A stretch of 64,000 bases of DNA from Batillaria attramentaria (lineage: Eukaryota; Mollusca; Gastropoda; Batillariidae): NCBI GenBank assembly GCA_018292915.2, contig JACVVK020000476.1, positions 413,473 to 477,472 of the forward strand, read 5' to 3'. The position numbers were made by a program, and so were the translations under genes. Positions 22,455 to 32,881 of this stretch are shown here, in pieces. Within the stretch, counting starts at the first letter, position 1, and each line of letters opens with the position of its first letter. The notes under the pieces are model-generated. The model did no database searches. It worked only from the letters and a program-made list of their open reading frames with translations, and was not told where the DNA came from.

Positions 22455-22890
22455 GGGGATTTGGTCTAGTGGTTAAGGCATCCGACTTCGGATCCTGAGC
22501 TGCCTGGTTCGAGTCCCCGGTGGGCAGGAATATGGTTGGATTTTTTCATACCATATCGAGTCAAATCCATGTGCAGACTCGTTTGCGGTGCCTGTCTCGC
22601 CTTCGTGTACACACGCACGCACAAATATCAAGTGTGCACGCTAAAAATCCCACGTTCATCTTTCGAAGAAGAGTAGGCTGTGGCCGGTGGCGTGGTAAAA
22701 CAGAAATACTGTCGCACGCACCAGAGTGAATAGCAGGGTGGAGGTTTGCACACAAAGTAGCGCCTAGCGGCAGCAGGCTTTCCCTGCTTCGTCCTCCAGC
22801 CTTGCGGCGCCTAGAGCATCTCATTAGAGATGGATACGTGCGCCGAGGAGAAGTCTCCCATACCATACCATACCATACCATACCATACCA
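22455..22890 (+). mobile_element. tRNA-Arg-derived SINE, unit 2
   Basis: Orthologous to the unit 1 insert: same site, same TAATA flanks (22450 to 22454 and 22891 to 22895), same head and body. The CCATA tail is shorter, about seven repeats. It was present before units 1 and 2 separated. Confidence 0.88.
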
Positions 22891-23313
22891 TAATAAAACT
22901 CATGTCATAGCGACCTCTGTGTTTGGTCTCCCTGCCTGCTGAATCGGACCCCTGACACCCGGTTACACTTTAATGTCACGAGATTCGGCGAGTGTGTAAT
23001 AGTGTCAGGTGTCACGGTACACACGTAACTTGTGACGGATACAGAGACCAACAGACACCACTAGACCAAGCAACACCCTATCCCGGGCGTAATGTCAGTT
23101 AGTTACCATTCAAGATGATCTCTCAGGCACAAATGACACTGGGGCACTTCCAGCCTTAGGCGGTGTTGACCCGAATCACTGTATACGTACGTATGAAGCG
23201 CCCCAGGTCAATGAGGCTTAATCTTAGATGGGAAGCTCGGCTCGCATGTTACACCGAGTCGAAAATTAGCGACATGAGCGAACGAACTAGGCAAACACAT
23301 TTTCTTCTTTTCT

Positions 23314-23319
23314 TTTATT
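23314..23319 (-). terminator. Presumed poly(A) signal of C2
   Basis: AATAAA on the minus strand, homologous to the C1 signal. Confidence 0.4.
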
Positions 23320-23504
23320 ATGCAATAGGGTGCATACAGTAATGTTGTACCATGAACCGCAAAATACTTTCGAGCTTACACAAGTTTCAGCAGCACTGAA
23401 CAGCTGCCGTATGATGATAGTAAAACATAATAAACCCAAACCAACAACAACAACAAGCTATGCGTTTGTCAACTATGAGTGCTTAGTCCATTTACCTATG
23501 TACT

Positions 23505-23793
23505 CCAGGGCCCGTGTGTAAAAGTCAAGGTTAGTTTAACCCACGGCTACAGGCCTCACCCAGACTAAATCAAAAGAAACCCCAAAACAAAATTAAATAA
23601 GAAGGGAAGCGAAAAAAGGAAGATCAAAAAAAAAAAAAAATCCTTCGATAACGGCTTAGGCACCTTGCTGGAATGGGCCCGCTTCTTGATAAAAACAAAA
23701 ACAAAACTGTAACCCTAGAGCTAGTTTCGTTCGAGGTTAGACTCTAACCCAGGGCTAAAAGCCCTACCCTCGACTATTACATACGGGCCCTGG
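23505..23793. mobile_element. MITE (CCAGGGCCCG family) in the C2 3' region
   Basis: Same element and site as at 9615 in unit 1, with a longer A-run inside. Confidence 0.6.
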
Positions 23794-24050
23794 AGTCTTT
23801 CCGTGTGAAAATTACTCGTAGCCCATACTACGGTGTCCAGACCTGTTTTAGTGTGAGTGGCTAGCCCATTGTGTACTCTTCTACCACGCTCACTAAACGT
23901 CATTGTCAAGGCACAGGTTTTTGAAAGACCACTTGACAATGGGGTGCAGCCTATATATTCAAAACGTATTATTACATATATTCGATAAATGTTCAAACTG
24001 CTGTTATTTGTGGAACTCACTCATTCCCAAAATGCACAGGAAATGTCTGT

Positions 24051-25538
24051 TTACTGTCTTGGTATAGCTCGAAATGTGAAAGGCTTCGGGGTGTACGTAA
24101 ACCCAAGGATTCCTTCCAAAGATGGCAGCTGCCCGTCTTCCGGTGGCAGAAAGCGGAAGTGCTGTATCATGGCGGCCAGATAGAGGAAGAGCTCCATGCG
24201 AGCCAAGGATTCGCCCAGACACACGCGGCGACCTGTAGAGAACGGGATAAACTTCTCATACCGGATCAGTTTACCGTCCGGACCGATGAACCTCTCAGGT
24301 CGGAATGTGTCAGGGTCTTCCCACACCTCAGGGTCGTGCAGAACGGAGTACAGGTTGGGAATCACCGTGGTTCCCTTCGGGATGGTATATCCGGCAAAGC
24401 TGACGTCACAGGATGTTGCGTGGGGGATACTTAGGGGGGTGACGGGTGCAATGCGGAGAACTTCCGTCGTCGTGGCTTCGAGGTACGTCATTTCCGGTCT
24501 GTCTTGCATTGTCGGTCTACGGTCGACGCCGACGACCTTCCTGATCTCCTGGTGACACTTCTCCTGGACGTCGGGATGATGTAGAAAGTAAGCGACGGCC
24601 CAACGCAGTGTGGTGGCGGACGTCTCGGATCCTGCAATAAACAATTGAAGGATAACCATCGGCAGACTTTTCTCTGTGATGTAGGAGACTTTCTGGTCGG
24701 CCTCGTCCTGCCGAACTCGTCTCAAGTAGGCCGTGATGAAGTCGTCCGGAGGAATGGATCCGCCGTCCAGCTCCTGGATATGCCGAGTGATGATGGGCTG
24801 GATAAAGGTATCCAGCAAAAGGCGAATACCCCGGACAATGTCGTGCGTCTTAAAAGGGTCGCCAGGAATATGCCGCACAAATGGAACGAGACCTGCAACA
24901 AGACTGGCCAGGCCAGCAACATTGGCGTCCATAGCCTTCATATATTCCTTGAATACTTGATCATCGTAGTCGAATCGCTTGCCGTAGAGAATGGAGCAGA
25001 TGTTGTTGGACACACTGATCTGTGTCAAGTGAGTCATGTCAAAGGGCTGGGCGTCCTTGCTGGCGATTGTCCGGATGTACTCGGTGACTTCCTCTTGAAT
25101 CTTCTCCGCCAGGAGGTTCTTTCCCATTCCAAACTCTCGCAGAATCTCCAGGGCAGCTTTTCTTACTGTCTTCCATTCTGCTCCTGATGCGTTTATACCT
25201 TTCTCGTCCGTTACGAGGAACACCAGCCCGAATTCAGGTCTATCTGAAAAGACGTCTGCTTGCTTGACAAGAGCTTCCTTGATGACCTTGTGACCGTTCA
25301 AGACGACCGTCAGCTGCTGGCCCATGTACAGGCTGAAGATTTCCCCGTACTGACGCCGCCAGTTTCGGAACGTCGCCCGGGGATCTTTCCCCATCAGGTG
25401 CAAGTGACCGAGTAGTGGCAGAGCAAAACCAGGGCCCGGGGGAAGGCGGGAAGATCGCCGGGGGTAGAGCCACAACAGCAGCGATAGCAACAGCACCACC
25501 CCGGTCAACAGTAGGGCGGTCGAGTCAAAGACAGTCAT
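24051..25538 (-). CDS. Cytochrome P450, clan 2 type, type C copy 2 (C2)
   Basis: Intact intronless frame of 495 residues from the conserved ATG at 25538; an upstream in-frame ATG at 25574 is not shared with C1. It is one residue shorter than C1 because of a 3-bp loss in the B-C loop (EKGINASG against EKGIVAASG). All core motifs are present: LPPGP hinge, WxxxR, AGSET, ExxR (EVLR), PERF, and FSTGRRVCLG with the heme cysteine. After ExxR it reads IAPVTPLSIPH, shared with C3 but not C1, in a region that usually contacts substrate. Function as for C1: an ER-anchored monooxygenase of unknown substrate. Confidence 0.95.
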   Translation of the reverse strand: MTVFDSTALLLTGVVLLLSLLLWLYPRRSSRLPPGPGFALPLLGHLHLMGKDPRATFRNWRRQYGEIFSLYMGQQLTVVLNGHKVIKEALVKQADVFSDRPEFGLVFLVTDEKGINASGAEWKTVRKAALEILREFGMGKNLLAEKIQEEVTEYIRTIASKDAQPFDMTHLTQISVSNNICSILYGKRFDYDDQVFKEYMKAMDANVAGLASLVAGLVPFVRHIPGDPFKTHDIVRGIRLLLDTFIQPIITRHIQELDGGSIPPDDFITAYLRRVRQDEADQKVSYITEKSLPMVILQLFIAGSETSATTLRWAVAYFLHHPDVQEKCHQEIRKVVGVDRRPTMQDRPEMTYLEATTTEVLRIAPVTPLSIPHATSCDVSFAGYTIPKGTTVIPNLYSVLHDPEVWEDPDTFRPERFIGPDGKLIRYEKFIPFSTGRRVCLGESLARMELFLYLAAMIQHFRFLPPEDGQLPSLEGILGFTYTPKPFTFRAIPRQ

Positions 25539-25696
25539 GTCGTGGTCAGTGAGTGAGCTGGCTGTAGAACGCACATATACTCCCTGCTAGGAAATCTGAA
25601 ACGTTTAAACACAGACTTCTGTTACTGAAAAATCAAATGCGACTTAGCAGTAATATGATATTAGTATGAGAGTGATGTTTCCTCGACTTTATGTTG

Positions 25697-25725
25697 TATA
25701 TAAGCATGGCGGCTTAACATGACTC
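25697..25725 (-). promoter_or_regulatory. Candidate promoter of C2
   Basis: About 160 bp upstream of the ATG the minus strand reads GCTTATATACAAC, a TATA-like element, with an AP-1-like TGAGTCA site just upstream. C3 has the same layout (TATATA at 41223 to 41228). In C1 the element is altered to TTATTATAC, and in B copies to TTAGTATAC. This is a sequence match only. Confidence 0.25.
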
Positions 25726-26276
25726 AGAAGATGCGTACTGTTTTTCTCAAAATACGTAAGGTCAGTACCTGACAAAACCTGATAAAAAAATCTCAGCAAT
25801 AGATGTACTGTGCAAATCAAGTTCTTCATTTGTTGACTGCAAATCTACATGCACTAACTGCTGTCTACTGAAGTCATTCTCTAAGTGTGTAAGAATAAAC
25901 GTCTACAGCTTTCCAATGCTGGGTATAAACACAACCGCAGAACGGTAACAATACACAAGAAGACCATTTTGGTCGTCCCTGCACACTGCATACAATGTGT
26001 GGTATGCGCGCGTGACTGAGCACTGAGTTGGAATATGAGCTGCATGTGTTATCATGCATGTCAGTGTATCCGTCGTCGTCGGATCGCCGCGCGCGTACAG
26101 GAAAGTGGTTCATACGTAGACAAATGGCCGATTGCCGCCGTCAGGTCCACACATTCTGTGCTGTCTGCTGTGCAATTATGCGCTGCGCAATTGGACACCC
26201 CAGCTCGAGCCCGCTGAGCGTTGGCAGTCGTGAGTGAAAACACCAAATGCGTGACATGGCCCGCAGCGCTTTAGTG

Positions 26277-26732
26277 GGCTACGCGACGGTATTAGGTTTC
26301 GGGGCATGTAGTAACCAGTCGGCTAAATATAGTAGAAAATCTTTGCCCCTTTTAAAATTTGTGTGCAGAGTAAAAAAAATGGCAATCTGGTGCTTTTTGT
26401 TGGCTTTGTAAACAAGTTTCATTCCAAGTAATAGTAAAATTAGGGGAAAATGAGGCTGGTTTGTGGACTATTTGTATTCATACGCGGCTTGCACAGTAGC
26501 CAGCACTGAGACGACTGTGGAATGAAGGGGTATGTGGTCGCTGCCAACATTGCCAAAAAACGGAACATTGGAATTTGTTTAAATTTCCTCTACACATGAG
26601 TCTATGGCTGCCTGATTTTTGTGAATTTTTTTTTGGTGAATTTTAAAGCATTTCTAGGGTGTCACCTGCAGCGTTATGTGTAAGAGGAATATATAGCGTT
26701 TTCCTCCAGATTTGCATCTGTGTCGCGTAGCC
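26277..26732 (+). mobile_element. MITE with GGCTACGCGA ends, left copy of unit 2
   Basis: 456 bp starting GGCTACGCGACGGTATTAG and ending GTGTCGCGTAGCC, a short imperfect terminal inverted repeat, with no coding capacity. Unit 1 is uninterrupted at the same place (about 13954), as are the B spacers (about 6773). An inverted copy lies at 28978 to 29425. Confidence 0.8.
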
Positions 26733-26859
26733 AAAATTCGGTTCTGCCGACCTGTATTTCAGCAGAGCATGTATACACTGAGAGGGTCACTGAAATCCCC
26801 GGCGCGCGCAGCGTTGTGGGCGCAGCGAAGATTTGTGCGCGAGGACAGGCCGGGTGGGT

Positions 26860-27027
26860 GGGTGGGTGGGTGGGTGAGTGGGTGGTTTAACGTCCTTTTC
26901 CACCACATACGGGTGAAATCAAAGACGGGGCAACGATGAAAAAGCCAGCACAAATATTTGGCCTCAGCCGGGATACGAACTCACGATCGCGCCGTGTCCA
27001 ACGCCCTACCATTCGCGGGCCACCCCG
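26860..27027 (-). mobile_element. tRNA-derived SINE, unit 2
   Basis: Same family as 59171. The 3' body with a GGGT repeat tail lies at left; the tRNA-like head (complement of CCAACGCCCTACCATTCG) at right. The anticodon region has diverged. Shared with unit 3 (42405 to 42572). Confidence 0.7.
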
Positions 27028-27468
27028 GCTGGCAGGCAGAGCTGCAAACAGTACACGGTCTTTGCACAAACACAATGCCATTATTCGCGCGCGGACGCCG
27101 CGCTGCGTGCAGAAGACGTTTACTGATACTAGTCAAATGCACAACAGACACCGCAAGACATTTGCGAACTGAAATTTCGAGCAACGTGCCATAAATACCT
27201 TTGTGTTTGCCTGATTGCAAACTGTCAATGACTGACATGAAGTCTGCATAGTCAGTATACCGGGCACCACGAGGCGGCTCACTGAGTCAGTCGAAGTGTA
27301 ATTACGAGAACAAGAGCTTACCTTCCTATATCTTGCGGCTTTGGAAAACGCAATCCTGTTCCGGGACCTTCGATAACTCCACGTCCCTGCGACGATGGCC
27401 AAGTCGGGCTAACTGAGACCGAGCCGAGCTAAGTGATACCTAAGAAGGAAAAAACAAAAATACTCGGT

Positions 27469-27654
27469 GTACATTTTCAGCCTGTTTCGAGATCAGTTAT
27501 TGCCTGCATGAGCTGTCCCCCGTGCATACACAGACCTGCATCATGCATGCATTTTTCGTGGCAGCTTTGTGCTCTGCCACGAAAAATGCGTGCTTGTTGC
27601 GGCAAGGGAGACAATTCATGTAGGCAATAATCTCTAAACAGGCTGAAAATGTAC
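27469..27654. mobile_element. 186-bp foldback element (near-full-length palindrome)
   Basis: It begins GTACATTTTCAGCCTGTTT and ends with the inverse. The arms stay complementary for about 55 bp with few mismatches. At the centre is a perfect 16-bp hairpin, GCATTTTTCGTGGCAG (27549 to 27564) against 27574 to 27589. Present in unit 3 at 43015 to 43200. Confidence 0.8.
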
Positions 27655-27724
27655 TGTGCTGGTGAATGCGACAGTTTTCACCGCTTCTGCACACACTGTC
27701 AAATAACACGGGGACCTCAAAGTT

Positions 27725-28958
27725 TTCCCTATTACAAACTGTCCGTAGACAAGACCTGCCTATTGGTGTTCTGCTTGATCTTTTCGATAAAATGGTTGCA
27801 CCTGTCCTGCTGTACGGATCCGAGATATGGGGATATGAAAACTTAGTTTTGATTGAAAAACTACAGCTGAAATTCCTCAGATATACTTTCCGGTTGCAGC
27901 GAAACACAATGTCATCAGTCATTTATGGTGAAACTGGAAAATTCCCCTTAGAAATAGCAATCAAAGTTAGAATGATTAGATTCTGGGCAAGCTTAGTCAG
28001 TTCAACGGCTGACAAATTCTCAACAAAAATGTATAGAGTATTGTCCCAACTCCATAAGGAATCGCTTTTAAGCTCCCAGTGGCTGAGTAAAATAAAAGAC
28101 ATTCTTATTGAAAGCGGCTATGACTGTGTCTGGGAAACCCAAACCTCTACTAGTATAGACTCGCTCTGCCGCAACGTTAGAACCAGTTTACAAGAAAACT
28201 TTATTAGAGACTGGAGACAAACCTTGGAAAATAGTAGTAAGTGTCTGTTCTACAGGAATTACAAGTTACAGTTCGGGACCGAGAAGTACATTTCAGTACT
28301 ACCAGACATTTATGCTATTTCTCTGATGAAATTCCGGTGCAGCAATCATAAATTAGCTATTGAACTTGGTAGACGAAATGGCACACCCAAAGAGAACAGA
28401 CTCTGCGCTAGATGCGATATGTCAGTAATTGATGACGAACTGCATTTTATCATGGAATGCCCAAAATTCCAAGCTGAAAGGCAACATGTTATACCATCAA
28501 CATTTCGCAGACCAATTTCATCTTTTAATTTCTGCAGGTACATGTCACTAGAACTACCAAAGAAAACATTGCTAAGTCTGGCAAAATTCATTAGAAATAG
28601 TAAAATCGCCTAGTATGTCATGTAGGTATGTTTGTAACTATGTTGACATGTTTCACCTCACACACTTGCACTATTGTTTTTTTTTTGATGTTTTTATAGA
28701 AATAGTAAAATCATCTAGTATGTCATGTAGATACGTTTGTAACTATGTTGACATGTTTCACCTTACACACGTGCACTATTGTTTTTGTTTGTTCTTTTGT
28801 AACATATGCGATGTGCAGTTTGGACTGTTGTGATTTCTTCCGTCCTACATGTGCTTTTGTAATTCTGTACGTATGAGAATCATGTATGATGCATTACTTG
28901 ACATTCCTCCATACCCCAAATGGGGAGAAAGGAATAAAATCTTTGAATCTTTGAATCT
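27725..28958 (+). mobile_element. 5'-truncated LINE (non-LTR retrotransposon)
   Basis: 1234 bp found only in unit 2. It consists of the reverse transcriptase 3' part, a 3' UTR with a 104-bp tandem duplication starting at about 28594 and 28698, AATAAA near 28934, and a tail of TTTGAATC repeats. The left junction follows CCTCAAAGTT and the right one precedes AATATAAACACG. Unit 3 has 347 bp of other DNA between these points. Clade not assigned. Confidence 0.85.
27726..28613 (+). pseudogene. Reverse transcriptase C-terminal fragment of the LINE
   Basis: An open frame of about 296 codons within the element; an ATG at 27666 upstream is in frame but lies in flanking DNA. It starts with the LINE thumb-like segment LLDLFDKMVAPVLLYGSEIWG and ends with a Cys-rich CxxC...DDELHF...C motif of the kind seen after the RT domain in many animal LINEs. 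The catalytic FADD-type palm and any endonuclease are missing, so it is a dead fragment. The lack of stops points to recent insertion. Confidence 0.8.
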
Positions 28959-28977
28959 AATATAAACACGATGTTTT

Positions 28978-29425
28978 GGCTACGCGATACAGATGCAAAT
29001 CTGGAGGAAAACGCTATATATTCCTCTTACACATAACGCTGCAGATGACACCCTAGAAATGCTTTAAAATTCACCAAAAAATTCACAAAAATCAGGCAGC
29101 CATAGACTCATGCGTAGAGGAAATTTAAACAAATTCCAATATTCCGTTTTTTTGGCAATGTTGGCAGCGACCACATGCCCCCTCATTCCACTGTCGTCTG
29201 CTGGCTCCTGTGCCAGCCGCGCATGAATACAAATAGTCCACAAGCCAGCCTCATTTTTCCCTAATTTTACTATTACCTGGCATGAAACTTGTTTACAAAG
29301 CCAACAAAAAGCACCAGATTGCCATATTTTACTATGCACACAAATTTTAAAAGGGGCAAAGATTTTATACTATATTTAGCCGACTGGTTACTACATGCCC
29401 CGGAAGCTAATACTATCACGTAGCC
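28978..29425 (-). mobile_element. MITE with GGCTACGCGA ends, right copy of unit 2 (inverted)
   Basis: Reverse complement of the copy at 26277. The flanks read GATGTTTT on the left and TTTGCCC on the right. Uninterrupted GATGTTTGCCC occurs in the B spacer at about 6868, giving a TTT target duplication. Confidence 0.8.
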
Positions 29426-29581
29426 TTTGCCCAGCGAAACTGACTTTCTGAACGTGTTTCTTCAGACTTGCATTATGCGTTATCATGTCGGCCACCGGGT
29501 GGCCGACACAGACTCAGTCCTTGATTCATCCTACTGACAACTATGCCGGAAAAGTTGTTGTACAGACCGGCGAACTCATGG

Positions 29582-29775
29582 GTGGATGGGTGGGTGTTTA
29601 GGAGTTTAGCGTCCTTTTCCACCACGTATGGGTGATATCACAGGTAAAAGGCCAGCACAAACATCAACTGGCTCCGGTCCAGCTCAGTGGGACCCGCCGA
29701 CTGAGCACATGACCCCGGCCAGCATTCACTGACAGCTGAACTGCATGAGTCCAACGCTCTACCATTCCGCTAGAC
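29582..29775 (-). mobile_element. tRNA-derived SINE upstream of unit 3
   Basis: GGGTGG-rich tail, the AGCGTCCTTTTCCACCACG phrase and a head complement (CCAACGCTCTACCATTCCGC). The head copy is carried at all unit starts (13996 to 14068 in part, and 45425 to 45616). Confidence 0.65.
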
Positions 29776-30698
29776 TAATTGGTACACAGTGTACAGAAAG
29801 TCAGTTGGCATACGGAGGTAGATGTTTCACCGACAGATACACAGTATGTAGCTATACAGACTGACATACAGTAAACTGACATACAAACCTTACAGTTTCG
29901 GAGAACGGATTCGTCAGTTTGTGCAGCCGCTCAGTAAGGAGGTTAGCGCCGCCCTTCACCACTGCTGCTTCTGCTGCTCATTGCTCGCGGATCAGTGGCT
30001 CGTGCATTCGCCGGTGTAACAGCAGTGTACTCCACCAGCGGAAATCACCCCCGACCAAATCAAGCAACCGACTCGGCAACAAACCAAGCAGCTAAACAAC
30101 TACAACACCACCACCACCATCACCACTAACCAGCTCCAAACCAGAACTTGAAGTGCGGGTACTATCCCCCAACCCCTAAAAAAAAAAAAAACAAAAAAAA
30201 AAAACAAAAGAAAAGAAAAGGCTCTTTTCACTCCCACTGTGTCCCAGTCACTCTGCAACGGCTGAAGCGCACTGGCGCGCTGCCATTTCTGTATACATGC
30301 CGGTGTTACTGTCAAGCAGACACACGTTCTTTATTGTAATGAGACTATTCGGCAAGCGTGTAATAGTGTAATAGTGTCAGGGGTACACACGTAACTCTTT
30401 TTTTGTTTGTTTTTGTTTTGGAACCTCAGTTGTAGGCCCTCTACAAGCCATAGAAGGGTATATTTTTAAGGTAAAAGAGGTTAAGGTCAAATTGGATGCT
30501 TGTGATGTTCTTTTTGGCTATCGAGGACATGAGATCAAGGCCACTGTAAATAAGATTAACCATATCATTTTGATTGGGAAATGTGTGTGAGCAACTTTAA
30601 AAAACGAAATGCTCCATACCCCCTAGAAATAATTTTCAACCAACAAATTCAGTTAAGAAAACTTTAAATCTGGTAGTTTTCCCCCCTTGCTTTTGTTG

Positions 30699-30701
<3 letters not shown>

Positions 30702-30779
<78 letters not shown>
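30702..30779. repeat. (GT)n microsatellite
   Basis: Homolog of the tract at 863. Confidence 0.95.
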
Positions 30780-30780
<1 letters not shown>

Positions 30781-31169
30781 CTTTGGGGGGAAGGGAGGGG
30801 TTTGTTGTTTTTTGTTCTTTTGTCATATGTCCATCATCAGTAGACAAATTGTAGTGTTGTATTCAGAACCAATGAAGACGGTACGCTCAGCCAATTTAAA
30901 AACAAAAAAAATGAAAATAATAAAAACACAGAATGAAGAAACATTATTTTATGGACACCGCTACACAAAGCAACACGATAGCCCGGGCGTAACGCCAGTT
31001 AACATTCAAAATGAACTCCAGGGCACAGATGGCTCGGGTCACTGTATACGTACGCATAATGCGCCCCAGGTCAATGCCGCTTAATCCAGCTCTAAGCTGG
31101 GGCGTTCAGTCAGTGGTTCACGTGTTATACCGGCTAACAACAAACTAGACAGGCACAGTTTTCGTTTCT

Positions 31170-31175
31170 TTTATT
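31170..31175 (-). terminator. Presumed poly(A) signal of A3
   Basis: AATAAA on the minus strand about 216 bp past the stop, conserved in all A copies. Confidence 0.5.
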
Positions 31176-31390
31176 GAGCAGGAGGATGCATACATTAATT
31201 TTGTACAATTTACTGCGACTACTTTCGACCATACACAAGTTTCAGCAGCACTGTACAGCTGCCGTATGATGATAGTAAAAATGCAGCTGTACATTTGTCA
31301 AGTCTGAGTGTTTAGCTCGTAACGTATTATTACATGTACATGTTTTTCAGTGACATTCACTCATTCCTGAAGTGCACAGGAAATGTATGT

Positions 31391-32881
31391 TCAAAGTCGC
31401 GGCACAGCTCGGAATGTGAAAGGCTTCGGGGAGCAAATAACCCCCAGGATTCCTTCCAAAGATGGCATCTGACCGTCTTCCGGTGGTAGGAAGCGAAATT
31501 GCTGTATCATGGCGGCCAGATAGAGGAAGAGCTCCATGCGAGCCAAAGATTCGCCCAGACACACGCGGCGACCTGTAGAGAACGGGATAAACTCCTCATA
31601 CCGGATCAGTTTACCGTCCGGACCGATGAACCTCTCAGGTCGGAATGTGTCAGGATCGCCCCAAACCTCAGGGTCGTACAGAACGGAGTCCAGGTTTGGA
31701 ATCACCATGGTTCCCTTCGGAATGGTCCATCCAGATATTCTGACGTCACAAGGTGTTGCGTGAGGGATGTTCAATGGGGCGATATTGGCAATGCGGAGAA
31801 TTTCCGTCGTCGTGGCTTCGAGGTACGTCATTTCCGGTCTGTCTTGCATGGTCGGGCTTCGGTCAACGCCGATAACATCCACGATCTCCTGGTGACATTT
31901 CTCCTGGACGTCGGGGTGATAAAGAAAGTAGACGACGGCCCAACGCAGTGTGGTTGCTGTTGTCTCGGATCCTGCAACAAACAATTGAAAGATAACCAAC
32001 GGTAGACCTTCCTCCGTGATGTAGGAGACTTTGTGATCGGCCTCGTCCTGCCGAACTCGTCTCAAGTAGGCCGTGATGAAGTCGTCCGGAGGATTGGGTC
32101 CGCCGTCCAGCTCCTGGATATGCCGAGTGACGATGGGCTGGATAAAGGTGTCCAACAAAACGCGGTAATCACAGATTGTTTTGCGAGCCTTGAACGGATC
32201 CCCAGGAATATGCCGCACAAATGGGAAGAGGGCTCCAACAGAACTGTCCTGGTTAGCAAGGACGGTGTCAATCGCCTTCATAAAATCCTTAAATTCCTGA
32301 TCATCGTAATCGAATCGCTTGCCGAAGAGAATGGAACAGATGTTGTTGGACACACTGATCTGTGTCAAGCGAGTCACGTCAAAGGGCTTTCCGTTCTTGC
32401 TGGCGATTGTCCGGATGTACTCGGTGATCTCCTCCTGAATCTTCTGCGCCAGGAGGTTCGTCCCCATTCCAAAGTCTCGTAGAATCTCAAGGCAAGCTTT
32501 TCGTACTGTCTTCCATTCTGCTCCAGATGCGAGCACAATTCCTTTCTTTTCGGATACAAGATCATTCAACGGAAAAAAGGGTCTGTCGGAAAAGGCGTGT
32601 GCTTGCTTGACAAGCGCTTCCTTGATGACCTTGTGACCGTTCAAGACGACCGTCAGCTGCCGGCCCATGTACAGGCTGAAGATGTCCCCGTACTGACGCC
32701 GCCATTTTCGGAACGTCTCCCGGGGGTCTTTTCCCATCAGATGCAAGTGACCGAGTAGTGGCAGAGCGAAACCAGGGCCCGGGGGAAGGTGGGAAGATCG
32801 CCGGGGGTAGAGCCACAACAGCAGCGATAGCAACAGCACCACCCCGGTCAACAGTAGGGCGGTCGAGTCAAAGACAGTCAT
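31391..32881 (-). CDS. Cytochrome P450, clan 2 type, type A copy 3 (A3)
   Basis: Intact intronless frame of 496 residues from the conserved ATG at 32881; an in-frame ATG 25 codons upstream is not shared by type C. It has the hydrophobic anchor, LPPGP hinge, C-helix WxxxR and I-helix AGSETT. ExxR (EILR), PERF, and FSTGRRVCLG with the heme cysteine follow. It differs from type C mainly in residues 101 to 118 (PFFPLNDLVSEKKGIVL), the B-C loop that usually forms substrate-recognition site 1, and in IANIAPLNIPH after ExxR. It should act as an ER monooxygenase with a substrate range different from type C. The downstream gene on this strand is separated by a 1.5-kb spacer, so each gene is its own transcription unit. 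Confidence 0.95.
   Translation of the reverse strand: MTVFDSTALLLTGVVLLLSLLLWLYPRRSSHLPPGPGFALPLLGHLHLMGKDPRETFRKWRRQYGDIFSLYMGRQLTVVLNGHKVIKEALVKQAHAFSDRPFFPLNDLVSEKKGIVLASGAEWKTVRKACLEILRDFGMGTNLLAQKIQEEITEYIRTIASKNGKPFDVTRLTQISVSNNICSILFGKRFDYDDQEFKDFMKAIDTVLANQDSSVGALFPFVRHIPGDPFKARKTICDYRVLLDTFIQPIVTRHIQELDGGPNPPDDFITAYLRRVRQDEADHKVSYITEEGLPLVIFQLFVAGSETTATTLRWAVVYFLYHPDVQEKCHQEIVDVIGVDRSPTMQDRPEMTYLEATTTEILRIANIAPLNIPHATPCDVRISGWTIPKGTMVIPNLDSVLYDPEVWGDPDTFRPERFIGPDGKLIRYEEFIPFSTGRRVCLGESLARMELFLYLAAMIQQFRFLPPEDGQMPSLEGILGVICSPKPFTFRAVPRL

Larger units (their letters stand above)
25539..29846. other. Spacer between C2 and unit 3, rich in nested elements
   Basis: C2 upstream region, then an inverted pair of GGCTACG MITEs enclosing a SINE, a foldback element and a LINE 3' end, then another SINE head. 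The LINE frame is the only coding sequence. Confidence 0.75.
29847..31390. other. Spacer 3' of A3
   Basis: Closely matches 1 to 1551, with a (GT)n tract at 30702 to 30779 and the presumed A3 poly(A) signal at 31170 to 31175. No gene seen. Confidence 0.7.

Noticed and set aside
27325..27402. Minus-strand frame AGTWSYRRSRNRIAFSKA with an AAG-GTAAGC donor, resembling the first exon of a fatty acid-binding protein.
   Set aside because: The frame opens with TTG, not ATG, and a stop lies just upstream. The same is true in unit 3 (about 42870 to 42948), where Thr is also changed to Ala. There are no further exons. Possibly a captured fragment, but too weak to call.
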